From an uncultured Clostridia bacterium (GTDB taxonomy: Bacteria > Bacillota > Clostridia > Christensenellales > Borkfalkiaceae): 39,657 nt of DNA. A program made the translations under genes and the position numbers. Under the pieces are notes generated by a model. It did no database searches, was not told the DNA's origin, and saw only the letters and a program-made list of their open reading frames with translations. This document shows, piece by piece, positions 8,427-17,852 of this stretch. The stretch covers positions 1 to 39,657 of the forward strand of contig CANQNB010000002.1 of the NCBI GenBank assembly GCA_947625065.1. Direction: 5' to 3'. Position 1 is the first letter of the stretch. Each line of letters begins with the position of its first letter.

Positions 8427-9839
8427 TTACGCGCCGAACAGCCCGTTCTTTTGCTCGATGAGGCTGTCCACCTTTTCGAGGTAGGTCGGGATGTCCTTGG
8501 GGGAGCCGATGCGCTCGATCCGCCCCTCCGAGAGCATCACCTTTTTGGAGATGGCGTTGCTGCCCACGGCAAGGTTGTCTGCCGCCTCCTCCATCACGTC
8601 CACGTTGTAGACGCACGCCTTACGGGGCTTGGTCCAGCCCACGTTTTCGTGCGCGCCCGCCATGTATTTTTGGCGGTAGAGGTAGTAGGGCTCGTAGCCC
8701 GCCGCAGTCAATTTTTCGCGTGAGTAAGCGATCATCTCGGACATGCCCCCATCGGAGAGCGTCACGAGGGAGGGTTTTCTGTCGCCTTCCTCTTTTCTTT
8801 CGAGCCGCTCTTCCTTGAGGCGCGCCCCCTTTTTGAGGCACAGCGTGTGCACGGTGATGTTCGCAGGGGCGAGGGAGATCGCCGCGTCGACACTGTCCAT
8901 GAACTCCCCGAGGCTCTCGCCCGTAAGCCCGGCGATGAGGTCGCAGTTGATGTCGAAGCCATAGGGCGCCGCCATGTCGAAGGCGCGGTAGACGTCCTCC
9001 GCCGTGTGCTTCCTCCCGATCGCGCGGAGGGTGCGGTCAGAAAAGCTCTGCGCGTTGATGCAGATGCGCGTGACGCCGTAGTCGCGGCAGACGTCGAGTT
9101 TCTCACGGGTGAAGACGTCGGGTCTCCCCGCCTCGACGGTGTATTCGCACCCGTTGGTCCGGAGGGGCTCCACGGCGCGCAGGACGAGGGCGAGTTCCTC
9201 CGCCGAGAGGACAAAGGGCGTCCCCCCGCCGATGTAGACGGAGCGCAGGTTGCGGATGAGGGGGCGGGCGGCAGAAAGCTCGCGGGAGAGGGCTTCGAGA
9301 TAGGCGGGCACGAACTGCCTCGTCTTCTCGATGGGCGCGGTGATGAAGGAGCAATACACGCACTTGCTCGGGCAGAAGGGCAGGGAGATGAACAGATCGC
9401 AGTTGCCCTCCCTGCGCTCATACACGCCGCGCTGCCCCTCGAGCACGCGGCGCACGAGGGCGATGTTCTCTCCGGAAACGCCCATTTCCTCGAAGAAGGG
9501 AGAAAAGTCCCTCCCCTCCTCCTGCTGCGCATAGGCGAGGCGGGTGGGACGGATGCCCGTGAGCGCCCCCCACGGCAGCGTCTTGCCGGTCAGTTTCACC
9601 AAAAAGCGGTAGAGTGCGAGCTTCGAGGATCTCTTCGCGAGGCTCTTATATTCGAGCTCATTGCGGACATGGTACCCGTCTCGCTGCTCATAGCGCTCTC
9701 CGCAGGCGGTGAAGACGTTGAAAAATTCCCCCTCCTTCCCATCAAAAAAATGCTCGATGGCAAGCCCGTCCGCGCCCTCGAAGAGGCGGACGACGTCCAT
9801 GAGCTCCTGATGGAGAAAGGGTGCGTTCGTCGTGAGCAT
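8427..9839 (-). CDS. hemZ: HemZ-type coproporphyrinogen III oxidase-like radical SAM protein
   Basis: 470 aa; CPSKCVYCSF radical SAM cluster, HemN-like sections (YIGGGTPFVLSAEEL, RICINAQSF, GYEPYYLYRQKYMAGAHENVGW). Confidence 0.85.
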   Translation of the reverse strand: MLTTNAPFLHQELMDVVRLFEGADGLAIEHFFDGKEGEFFNVFTACGERYEQRDGYHVRNELEYKSLAKRSSKLALYRFLVKLTGKTLPWGALTGIRPTRLAYAQQEEGRDFSPFFEEMGVSGENIALVRRVLEGQRGVYERREGNCDLFISLPFCPSKCVYCSFITAPIEKTRQFVPAYLEALSRELSAARPLIRNLRSVYIGGGTPFVLSAEELALVLRAVEPLRTNGCEYTVEAGRPDVFTREKLDVCRDYGVTRICINAQSFSDRTLRAIGRKHTAEDVYRAFDMAAPYGFDINCDLIAGLTGESLGEFMDSVDAAISLAPANITVHTLCLKKGARLKEERLERKEEGDRKPSLVTLSDGGMSEMIAYSREKLTAAGYEPYYLYRQKYMAGAHENVGWTKPRKACVYNVDVMEEAADNLAVGSNAISKKVMLSEGRIERIGSPKDIPTYLEKVDSLIEQKNGLFGA

Positions 9840-9851
9840 AGTTCTCCTTTT

Positions 9852-10484
9852 TCAGCGCAGAAAGCGGACGAGCCATCTCCGCTCTGCCGCAAGGGTCGTA
9901 TTTTCGCCGTGCCCCGGATAGACGGGGAGGTCCCCCTCGAGCGAGCACAACTTCCGCAGGCTCTCGCGCAGCTGCGCCCTGTCGCCCGTGGGGAGATCGG
10001 TCCTCCCGACGTCCCCTACAAAGAGGGTGTCACCCGAAAAGAGGGCGCATCCGGGCAGGGACGGGGAGGGCGAAATGAGGTAGCAGCAGCTGCCCGCCGT
10101 GTGACCGGGGGTACCCATGACCGAGACAGACATGCCGAAAAGCTCTAATTTGTCGCCGTCCTCAAAGGTGAAATCGACAGAAAAGGGCGGGACGGGGCAC
10201 GAGAATCTCTCCCCCAAATTGTGATGCATCGCGAGGGAGCGTTCGCTCTGCAAACAGCCGATCTCCACGCCCACGCTCTGCAGTGCAGCCGCGCCGCCGA
10301 CGTGGTCGAAATGCCCGTGGGTGAGCAGGGCGCAGCCGATCTTCAGCCCCATTTCTTGCGCGCGGTCGAAGACGTCGGACCGGGCGGGGTCGATGGCAAT
10401 TGCATTTTCCCCGTCCAAGGTGACGAGGTAGCAGTTTGCCGCGAACCCCTTGGGAGGCAGTTTGTGAACCTGTATCGCGGACAT
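9852..10484 (-). CDS. MBL-fold metallo-hydrolase (glyoxalase II-like)
   Basis: LLTHGHFDHVGGAAAL, GHTAGSCCYL, SGDTLFVGDVGRTDLPTG motifs; start ATG 10484 has upstream RBS AGGAGG. Confidence 0.9.
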   Translation of the reverse strand: MSAIQVHKLPPKGFAANCYLVTLDGENAIAIDPARSDVFDRAQEMGLKIGCALLTHGHFDHVGGAAALQSVGVEIGCLQSERSLAMHHNLGERFSCPVPPFSVDFTFEDGDKLELFGMSVSVMGTPGHTAGSCCYLISPSPSLPGCALFSGDTLFVGDVGRTDLPTGDRAQLRESLRKLCSLEGDLPVYPGHGENTTLAAERRWLVRFLR

Positions 10485-10506
10485 GGGTATGCCCTCCTGC
10501 GTCATG

Positions 10507-12705
10507 TCAGTTTTTGAGGCGGTGCACTTCGGTGATGCGCGGATAGGATGCGATCTTGTCGATGAGCACCTCGATGTCCTGCTTGCCGAGCAGGCTGACG
10601 GTGACCTCCACGACTGCGCCGTTCGTCTTCTCGTTGCGCCCGTTGATGGAGGAGATGGAGAGTTTGAGGTCGGTCACGCTCTGCGAGATCGCCGAGAGCG
10701 CGGCGCCCTGGTCCTCCGCAAAGACGACGATCGCCGCCTTGAAGCGGGTCGAGCCGGGGCGGACGATCCACTCCGCAGGTTGGAGGCGTTCGGGTTCCAC
10801 CCCGCGCATGTTGGGACAGTCGGCGCGGTGGACGACCACCCCCCTTCCGCGCGTGACGAAGCCGATGATATCATCGCCGGGCACGGGCGAACAGCAGCCC
10901 GCAAAGGAGACGAGCAGCCCGCTCATGCCCTTGATGATATCATCGCCGGGCACGGGCGAACAGCAGCCCGCAAAGGAGACGAGCAGCCCGCTCATGCCCT
11001 TGATGGTCACCGAGCCGCTCACGTTCTTCTCTTTGAAGGGGCGCAGTTCGATGGTCTGCGGGACTTCCTTGCGCAGATAGTCGACGAGTTTGAAGAGGAT
11101 CTGCGAGGAGGAGATCCCCCCGTAGCCGATGGCGGCGAACATCTCCTCCTGCGTCTCGAAGGCGTACTTTTCGGAGAGTTTTTTGAAGCTCTCGGGGGTG
11201 AGGACCTCGGCGAGGGTGTACCCCTTCCGCTTCGCCGCGTCGTCGAGCATCTGCCTGCCGAGGCGGATGTTCTCTTCCTTAGTCTCCTTGCGGAAGAAGG
11301 TCTTGATCTTCGCCTTGGCGGAGGAGGATTTGACAAATTTGAGCCAGTCGCGGGAGGGACCCTTGCTCGTGGGCGAGGTGATGATCTCGACAATGTCGCC
11401 CAGCTCGAGGGTGGAATTGAGGGGAACGATCTTGCCGTTCACCTTCGCCCCCGTGCAGCGGTTGCCGACCTCGGAGTGGATGGCATAGGCAAAGTCGACG
11501 GGCGTCGCCTCCGCGGGGAGGGAGATGACCTTGCTCTGTGGCGTGAACACGAGAAGCTCGGGGCTGTAGAGCTCCGCCTTGACCGTATCGAGGAACTCGC
11601 GCGAGTCGCGGACCCCCCCCTGCAGATCCATCATCTCGCGGATCCACGAGATGCGCTGGTCGAGGGTGGTCTCCTCCGTGCGGTTCTCCTTGTACTTCCA
11701 GTGCGCAGCGATGCCGTATTCCGCCATGCGGTGCATCTCTTCGGTACGGATCTGGATCTCGAAGGGCTGCCCGAAGTTCGTGACGACGGTGGTGTGCAGG
11801 GAGCGGTAGAGGTTGGGCTTGGGGGTGGCGATGTAGTCCTTGATGCGCCCGGGGACGGGCTTCCACTTTTTGTGGATCTTGCCGAGCACTTCGTAGCATT
11901 CGTCGATGGTGCCGACGATGACGCGCACCGCCGTGAGGTCATAGATCTGGTCGAGCGTCTTCCCCTTGGAACGCATCTTCCGATAGATGGAATAGAAATG
12001 CTTGGGGCGCCCGAACACTTCGCCGTGGATGTTGGACTCGGTGAGCATCCCGTTGATCTCCTCCACCACCGAATCGACGAAGCGGGTGCGCTCCTCCAAC
12101 TTCTGGTGGATGTTCTCGACGAGGTACTCGAAGGCGGGCGGATCGATATATTTGAGGCACAGATCCTCGAGCTCGCACTTGATTTGGCTGATGCCGAGCC
12201 GCCCCGCGATGGGGGCATAGATGTCGAGGGTCTCCTGCGCCATCCTCTGCTGCCGTTCGGCGGAGAGGAAGTTGAGCGAGCGCATGTTGTGCAGACGGTC
12301 GGCGAGCTTGATGATGATGACGCGGATGTCCTTCGCCATCGCGATGAAGATCTTGCGAAAATTCTCCGCCTCCTCCTCTTCCTGCGACTTGAAGACGATC
12401 TTGTCGAGCTTGGTGACCCCGGAGACGAGGGTGAGCACCCCCTCGCCGAATTCGTTGCGGATGTCCTCCTCGGTGGCGGAGGTGTCCTCGATGACGTCGT
12501 GCAAAAGGGCGGCGGCGATCGTCTCGGCGTCCAAGCCGAGGTCGACGAGGATCTCTGCAACGGCGCAGGGGTGGATGAAATAGGGCTCGCCTGAGGCACG
12601 CTTCTGGTTGCGGTGCGCCTCCTTCGCAAAGTCATAGGCGCGAAGGAGCATGTCGCGGTCGTCGCCCGTGTAAAACTCGTAAATTTTGATGAGAATGCTT
12701 TCCAT
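10507..12705 (-). CDS. relA: Bifunctional (p)ppGpp synthetase/hydrolase RelA/SpoT (Rel) with internal 23-aa tandem duplication
   Basis: 732 aa; HD domain (LLHDVIEDTSATEEDI, IKLADRLHNMRSL), synthetase, TGS, zinc-finger/RIS and ACT regions; duplication IKGMSGLLVSFAGCCSPVPGDDI x2. Confidence 0.95.
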   Translation of the reverse strand: MESILIKIYEFYTGDDRDMLLRAYDFAKEAHRNQKRASGEPYFIHPCAVAEILVDLGLDAETIAAALLHDVIEDTSATEEDIRNEFGEGVLTLVSGVTKLDKIVFKSQEEEEAENFRKIFIAMAKDIRVIIIKLADRLHNMRSLNFLSAERQQRMAQETLDIYAPIAGRLGISQIKCELEDLCLKYIDPPAFEYLVENIHQKLEERTRFVDSVVEEINGMLTESNIHGEVFGRPKHFYSIYRKMRSKGKTLDQIYDLTAVRVIVGTIDECYEVLGKIHKKWKPVPGRIKDYIATPKPNLYRSLHTTVVTNFGQPFEIQIRTEEMHRMAEYGIAAHWKYKENRTEETTLDQRISWIREMMDLQGGVRDSREFLDTVKAELYSPELLVFTPQSKVISLPAEATPVDFAYAIHSEVGNRCTGAKVNGKIVPLNSTLELGDIVEIITSPTSKGPSRDWLKFVKSSSAKAKIKTFFRKETKEENIRLGRQMLDDAAKRKGYTLAEVLTPESFKKLSEKYAFETQEEMFAAIGYGGISSSQILFKLVDYLRKEVPQTIELRPFKEKNVSGSVTIKGMSGLLVSFAGCCSPVPGDDIIKGMSGLLVSFAGCCSPVPGDDIIGFVTRGRGVVVHRADCPNMRGVEPERLQPAEWIVRPGSTRFKAAIVVFAEDQGAALSAISQSVTDLKLSISSINGRNEKTNGAVVEVTVSLLGKQDIEVLIDKIASYPRITEVHRLKN
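10864..11001. repeat. Perfect 69-bp tandem duplication (2 copies) within relA
   Basis: Copies 10864-10932 and 10933-11001 read identical; GATG recurs at 11002-11005. Confidence 0.95.
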
Positions 12706-12710
12706 GATCG

Positions 12711-15029
12711 CTACTCCCCTCCTTTCAGGCGGCAGACCGCCCGATAGATGCGGGAATTGGTGAGCTCCGTCTTTTTGCCGCGGAAGACGTGCAAGATCCC
12801 TCCGTCGAGAGAGATGAGCCCGAGCTCCCCGAACACGGCGAGCGCGAACACGAGCTGCTCCCTCCCGAAGATGTTCGCCTTGCTTGCGGCGAGCGTTCTT
12901 GCCGCATCCGCGGTCGTCTCCCCGAGCACTTTTCCCTCTGCTGTGCGGAGGAAGGAGAAGACGGAGAGCAGGCTCTCACGGGCAGGGTCGACCAAATCCA
13001 TGGCACCCATGTCCAGAAGAGAGGTGTTGCGGACGAGATGAGCGGCGCCCGTCTCTGGCAGCAGAACGGGTCCGTCGAGGACGACGACATCGCGGAAGGC
13101 ACTAAGGTCGCAGTCGGGCGCGGGGGCGTAGAGCACGGTGTTGGTGCAGCTCCCCGACGAGGGACGGAAGACATCGATCCCGAGCCCCGTAAGGGCGGGG
13201 AAGCGGGAGAGATGGCTGCGGTCGCGGATGACCGCGGCGAGCCCGTAGGCGCATTCGTCGATGCGGCTTCTCAAAAAGGCGTTGACTTCTTCCTCCCCGA
13301 GCGCCTCTGCCTCCTTTTGCGGGCGGGCGGCAAGCTGCAAGGCGGCGGCAAAGGCGGAGAGTTCGACATCGGACCCGCTCGCCCCGTCATAGAGCACACT
13401 GCGCACAAATCCCTTTATGTATTCCTTCCCGCGGAAGTGGGAGACATTATACTCAAAGACGATGCGTTTTTTGAGGTCGGAGCGCAGGATCTCGAGGTCG
13501 CGCGCGCCGTTGAAGTAGACAAATTCGAAGCCACCGAGGGTGAGCGAGAGATGCGGCGACGCGGGTTTGAGGGGCACGGCGTCCACCTTTTCCGCCTCGA
13601 CGAAGAAGAGGGGGCGGCGGTTGCCGACGCCGCACGGTTCGAGCAGGGTGAGTTCGCGCGCGACGCGGCGGAAGTCCCCCATGCCCTCGCCTGCGACGCA
13701 GAGGGAGGGAAGAAAGTCCTCGCGGGCATAGTGCTCGCCGATGTAGGCGTTGAGCGCCGCTTTCAGCCCCTCGAAGTTCTCCTCCGAGACGTTGACGCCC
13801 GCCGCCTGCGCGTGCCCGCCGAACTCGGCGATGTGGCTGCTGCAGCCTTTGAGCGCCTCGAAGATGTTGACCTTTTCGATGGAGCGGGCGCTCCCCTTGA
13901 GCATCTCCCCGCGGCGGACGAAGAGGAGGGCGGGGCGGGCGAATTCCTCCGCGATGCGCGCGGCGACGATGCCGACAAAGCCCGCGTTCCAATGTTCGCT
14001 CGCGAGCATGACGACGTTGTCGTAGGGACCCTCCGCCGCGATCTGCGTCGCAGCCTGTGCATACAGTTCATCGCAGTATTTCTGTCTCTCCGAATTATAT
14101 GCGTTGAGGCGCGCCGCGAGCTCATAGATCTCCTTTTCGTCTTCGCTCGTGAAGAGGGTGAGCGCGGCTCTCGCATCCCCCATCCTGCCCGCGGCATTGA
14201 TGCGCGGCGCGACGGTGAAGGCGAGGGTCTGCGCGGTGACCTCCCCCGTCTTGCCGAGGATGGCGGCAAATGCGGGGCGGGGAGACTTTTCGATGAGGCG
14301 GAGCCCCTCGGCTACGATGTCGCGGTTCTCCCCGAGCAGGGGAACGCTGTCGGCGACGGTGGAGAGGGCGGCGAAGTCGACCAACCCGTACGCCTTCTCC
14401 CCGATGAGCGCCTGCGCCAGCTTGAATGCCACGCCCGCGCCGCAGAGATTGTCGTAGGGATAGTCGTCTTTGAGCTTGGGGTTGACGACGATACAGTCGG
14501 GCAAATCATCGGGCAGTTCGTGGTGGTCGGTGACGATGACGTACGCCCCCTGCTCCTTGATATATTCGACCTCTTCGCGGTTGGAGATACCGCAGTCGAC
14601 CGTAATAAAGAGGTCGGGGAGGAATTCATCGAAGATCTTGTCGATGGCGGACGCGGACATGCCATAGCCGTCCGTCCTCTCGGGGACGTAGAGATAGGGC
14701 TCGATGCCGAAGGTGCGCAGGGCGCGGGAGAGGATGGCGCAGGCGCCGATGCCGTCTGCGTCGTAGTCGCCGAAGACAGCGACACGCCAGCCCTCATCGC
14801 GTGCCTGCGTGATGAGCTCCACCGCCTCCCTCATCCCCTTCATGAGCAACGGCGGGAGATAGTTTGCGGAGGAGGGCGAAAGGAAGGCGCGCATCTTTTC
14901 CGCCGTGTCGATCCCGCGCGCGAAAAGGATCCCCGCGGTCGTCTCCGTGAGGTCCGCCGCACGCGCAAGGGCGCGCACGCTTTCCAGTTGTTCGGGCGAA
15001 AATTCAAATTCGCGGACGAGCTTCTTCAT
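12711..15029 (-). CDS. recJ: Single-stranded-DNA-specific exonuclease RecJ
   Basis: 772 aa; VAVFGDYDADGIGACAIL, VDCGISNREEV, VTDHHELPDDLPDCIVVNPK, FGGHAQAAGVNV motifs. Confidence 0.95.
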   Translation of the reverse strand: MKKLVREFEFSPEQLESVRALARAADLTETTAGILFARGIDTAEKMRAFLSPSSANYLPPLLMKGMREAVELITQARDEGWRVAVFGDYDADGIGACAILSRALRTFGIEPYLYVPERTDGYGMSASAIDKIFDEFLPDLFITVDCGISNREEVEYIKEQGAYVIVTDHHELPDDLPDCIVVNPKLKDDYPYDNLCGAGVAFKLAQALIGEKAYGLVDFAALSTVADSVPLLGENRDIVAEGLRLIEKSPRPAFAAILGKTGEVTAQTLAFTVAPRINAAGRMGDARAALTLFTSEDEKEIYELAARLNAYNSERQKYCDELYAQAATQIAAEGPYDNVVMLASEHWNAGFVGIVAARIAEEFARPALLFVRRGEMLKGSARSIEKVNIFEALKGCSSHIAEFGGHAQAAGVNVSEENFEGLKAALNAYIGEHYAREDFLPSLCVAGEGMGDFRRVARELTLLEPCGVGNRRPLFFVEAEKVDAVPLKPASPHLSLTLGGFEFVYFNGARDLEILRSDLKKRIVFEYNVSHFRGKEYIKGFVRSVLYDGASGSDVELSAFAAALQLAARPQKEAEALGEEEVNAFLRSRIDECAYGLAAVIRDRSHLSRFPALTGLGIDVFRPSSGSCTNTVLYAPAPDCDLSAFRDVVVLDGPVLLPETGAAHLVRNTSLLDMGAMDLVDPARESLLSVFSFLRTAEGKVLGETTADAARTLAASKANIFGREQLVFALAVFGELGLISLDGGILHVFRGKKTELTNSRIYRAVCRLKGGE

Positions 15030-15085
15030 CAGATCCCTTCCCTTTCGTAATCAATGGCGGACTGCCCTGCGGCGAAGTCCGAAAA

Positions 15086-15108
15086 ACGGCGGGGTCTCTC
15101 CCCGCCGT
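15086..15108 (-). terminator. Intrinsic terminator downstream of secF
   Basis: Minus strand ACGGCGGGG-agaga-CCCCGCCGT followed by TTTTC. Confidence 0.7.
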
Positions 15109-15128
15109 GTGTATTCTGTTCCAGCGGC

Positions 15129-16142
15129 TTATTCCGCATCTGCGTTTTCGGACGCCTTCTTCTTTTTGCCGATATACCCCGGCTTGCTGTTCTTCTTCTC
15201 CCTGCGCTTATCGAACATCTTGCGGAGCGGGATGCAGATCTCGGGACCGATAAAGAAGGTGGAGAGAAGAGGGACCGCCGCGCCGACGATGGCGGGAAGG
15301 AGAAAGAGGGATGCGCCGCTCGCAGCGACCGCACCGAGGACGACGATCACACCGCCCATCACTGCAGCCGAAATGAGCATGGGCTTGCGCGCTTCCTTCG
15401 CGGTCCTGCGGATGATCTCCTCGCTCGGCACCCCTTCGTTCTCGGGCGCCTTGAATGCGTCGCGCAGCTTGTTGGCGAAGACCAGCCAGAGGACGATGGA
15501 AGCCAGCGCCGCGACCGCCGCAAAGAGGAGGGGCGTGCCCGCATAGACGGGGAAGCGGGTGACTGCAAAGAACGCCGCCGTGAACAGCGCGTCGTGCGCG
15601 CAGCAGGTGATGCCCGCGACCGCAACGCTCACGCCGTAGCGGATGCAGATGTAGATGTACGCCACGATGGCGCCGACCGCGACCGCGATCGCCCCGCGCC
15701 ATGCATATTCGTAGAAGCGGGTGCCCTCGAGCTTGTGCATGCTCGCAAACACGGTCGCACCGTCGAACTGCGTCTTCGCACTCGCGTTGACCGCCTCCGC
15801 AGCCTTGGCAAGGGCGTCGCCGTCCGCCGTGCCGCGGATCGTGTATTTGAGCATGGAATCGGTCGTTTCCGCAAGAGACGAGCCATCCATGTACACGATG
15901 AACTCCTTGTCTTCGTACGAAATGCCGTTTTCCTTGAATGCGTCCTCGCACAGTTTTGCGAGGTCCTCTTCCTTGCCGAGCGCGATGTTGACGTCGTAAT
16001 GGACTTCGAAGGTGTACTTCTCGGGACGCTCGGGCAGAAGGTTGAAGCCGAGCAGCGCGTAGAGGATGATGCCCGCAATGATGACGACCGAAGAGATCGC
16101 AAGGACCACGGCGAACAGTTTGTTGTTCTTGATCTTATTCAT
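15129..16142 (-). CDS. secF: Protein translocase subunit SecF (divergent)
   Basis: 337 aa, multi-TM with AHDAL and a SecF-like C-terminus (IIRRTAKEARKPMLISA); immediately downstream of secD with an 8-nt overlap. Confidence 0.85.
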   Translation of the reverse strand: MNKIKNNKLFAVVLAISSVVIIAGIILYALLGFNLLPERPEKYTFEVHYDVNIALGKEEDLAKLCEDAFKENGISYEDKEFIVYMDGSSLAETTDSMLKYTIRGTADGDALAKAAEAVNASAKTQFDGATVFASMHKLEGTRFYEYAWRGAIAVAVGAIVAYIYICIRYGVSVAVAGITCCAHDALFTAAFFAVTRFPVYAGTPLLFAAVAALASIVLWLVFANKLRDAFKAPENEGVPSEEIIRRTAKEARKPMLISAAVMGGVIVVLGAVAASGASLFLLPAIVGAAVPLLSTFFIGPEICIPLRKMFDKRREKKNSKPGYIGKKKKASENADAE

Positions 16143-17706
16143 CGTCCGCCTCCACTCTCTTGAAATTGCAGAACTTGCCCTTGTCCTTCGCGAAGCTCAT
16201 GAACGCCGCCCAGTGGAACCGGCTGACGGCGAGCGTGCAAAGCCCCGAGAGCACCGCGGCAAGCCCGAAGGTGAAGGCAAACGCCGCAAGCTCGGTGAAG
16301 GAGATAAAGTATGCGATGAACGCAAGGAGGGCGAGCGCGATGTGCACGTCGAACACGGCAAAGAAGCAACGCTTGTAGCCCGCCTTGACGGAGGACGTCA
16401 TCGTCTTGCCGAGGGCGTATTCCTTCTTCGCGCTCTCATAGGTGACATAGTTGCAGACCGCAAGGAGGGCGCCGCCCAGCGCGATCGCAAGAAAGGTCTC
16501 CACGCCGATGTGCAGGAAGGGGATCGCCCAAACGAGCAGGATCATCAGCGAGAGATAGATGAGCATGGTGTAGAGGTTGGCGAGCCCGATCCCGCGGAAC
16601 TTCACAAAGAAGAAGACAAGTTCCGCAAGCAGGAGGACGCCGACGCCCACGCAAAGAAGGATGAGCGCAAGATCGCCGAACGAGGCGCCTTCGCGCACCA
16701 CTTCGCCGAGGGTGAAGGCGAGCTCCGTCTTCCCCGCGTTCAGCGAGGAGTCGATGGTCTCCGCGACGACGGTCGCCGCGAGCTGATCGTAGCTCGAGCT
16801 GTTGACGTAGAGCGTCTTCTGGTTGATGTGCTCCTGCGCGCTCAGGGAGATGACCGCATTGTCCCCCACGTAGAAGAAGAGGGTGACCGCGGAATCCGCC
16901 GCCCCCGACGTCCAGCCGGAGATCAGTCTCCTGCCCTTGTCGGTAAAGCGGAGCTCGACATAGTTGCCGTTCGTGTTGGAACGAGCCTGTGCGCTCTTGA
17001 TGTAGGAGGAGATGCTCTCCCCTTCCTCGAGCTCGAGCTTGGTCGCGCTGTCGGCATCGCTGCCGTAGCCCATCGAGAAGGTCCCCGTGTACGCCATCGT
17101 GTTGAGGGCATAGGCAATGGTGGAATTCGTGCCCTGGTAGGTGGGCATGAGCACCTCCACCGTATAGCCGTCGCGCACGGAGACAGACGCACCGCTCAGG
17201 TGCAGCCCTTCGACGCGGGCACGGAGCTGGGCAAGGGCGCCCGCGAACTCCGTCTTGAACTCTTCGGTGACCTCTCCGTCTTCTCCGCAGACCTTTTCGG
17301 TCTCGAAATAGACAGTGCTGTTCCCTTCGGTATAGGGCGTGTAGCGCTCCGCATAGTCGTCGACCGCGCTCTGCTTGTCCGCATAGGACTTGTCAGAGGG
17401 ATCGGTGTGTTCGAGCACGTCGCGAAGCCCCGCGAGGTTGTCGGTGTATTCCTGCGCCGAGATCACTCCCTCGGGATAATAGACTGCCGTGTATCCCCCG
17501 CCGATGTACCGTCTCCCGTCCGAAGCGACGTACGCCCCGGGCAGCTCATTGCCGAGTTTGGGGTCTTTCTCCGTCATGGCAACGAAGTTGTTGAACATCT
17601 TGATGTTTTCCGTGCCATGAGGGAAGACTGCCGTGCACATAAAGCACAGCCCGGCAAGAAGAACGGTGATCAGAGCGAGGGAAATCGCTGATTTGATCTT
17701 ACCCAT
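16135..17706 (-). CDS. secD: Protein translocase subunit SecD (divergent)
   Basis: Start ATG 17706 with RBS AGGAGG; SecD-like C-terminal TM region (YALGKTMTSSVKAGYKRCFFAVFD...); gene order secD-secF next to yajC/tgt. Confidence 0.85.
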   Translation of the reverse strand: MGKIKSAISLALITVLLAGLCFMCTAVFPHGTENIKMFNNFVAMTEKDPKLGNELPGAYVASDGRRYIGGGYTAVYYPEGVISAQEYTDNLAGLRDVLEHTDPSDKSYADKQSAVDDYAERYTPYTEGNSTVYFETEKVCGEDGEVTEEFKTEFAGALAQLRARVEGLHLSGASVSVRDGYTVEVLMPTYQGTNSTIAYALNTMAYTGTFSMGYGSDADSATKLELEEGESISSYIKSAQARSNTNGNYVELRFTDKGRRLISGWTSGAADSAVTLFFYVGDNAVISLSAQEHINQKTLYVNSSSYDQLAATVVAETIDSSLNAGKTELAFTLGEVVREGASFGDLALILLCVGVGVLLLAELVFFFVKFRGIGLANLYTMLIYLSLMILLVWAIPFLHIGVETFLAIALGGALLAVCNYVTYESAKKEYALGKTMTSSVKAGYKRCFFAVFDVHIALALLAFIAYFISFTELAAFAFTFGLAAVLSGLCTLAVSRFHWAAFMSFAKDKGKFCNFKRVEADDE

Positions 17707-17852
17707 GTAGCCTCCTCCTGTATCGTGAGCGGGGGGCATCCCCCGTTTCCAAGCTGTTCCGTTTCGGAAAAACTCACTTTTATCATTATATAGGAATTAA
17801 GCGCGCGCGTCAAGTCGAAATGCGCGGCTTATTGGAATTTTCTCGGAAATTT

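Noticed and set aside
10483-12594. 703-aa plus-strand ORF
   Set aside because: Antisense to relA; low-complexity D/E/G/L/H-rich translation typical of GC-rich shadow ORFs.
12706-12711. Missing apt between recJ and relA as a notable loss
   Set aside because: apt is often found at this position in Firmicutes, but its absence from this site alone says nothing about the rest of the genome.
12789-15050. 753-aa plus-strand ORF
   Set aside because: Antisense shadow of recJ, no recognisable domain.
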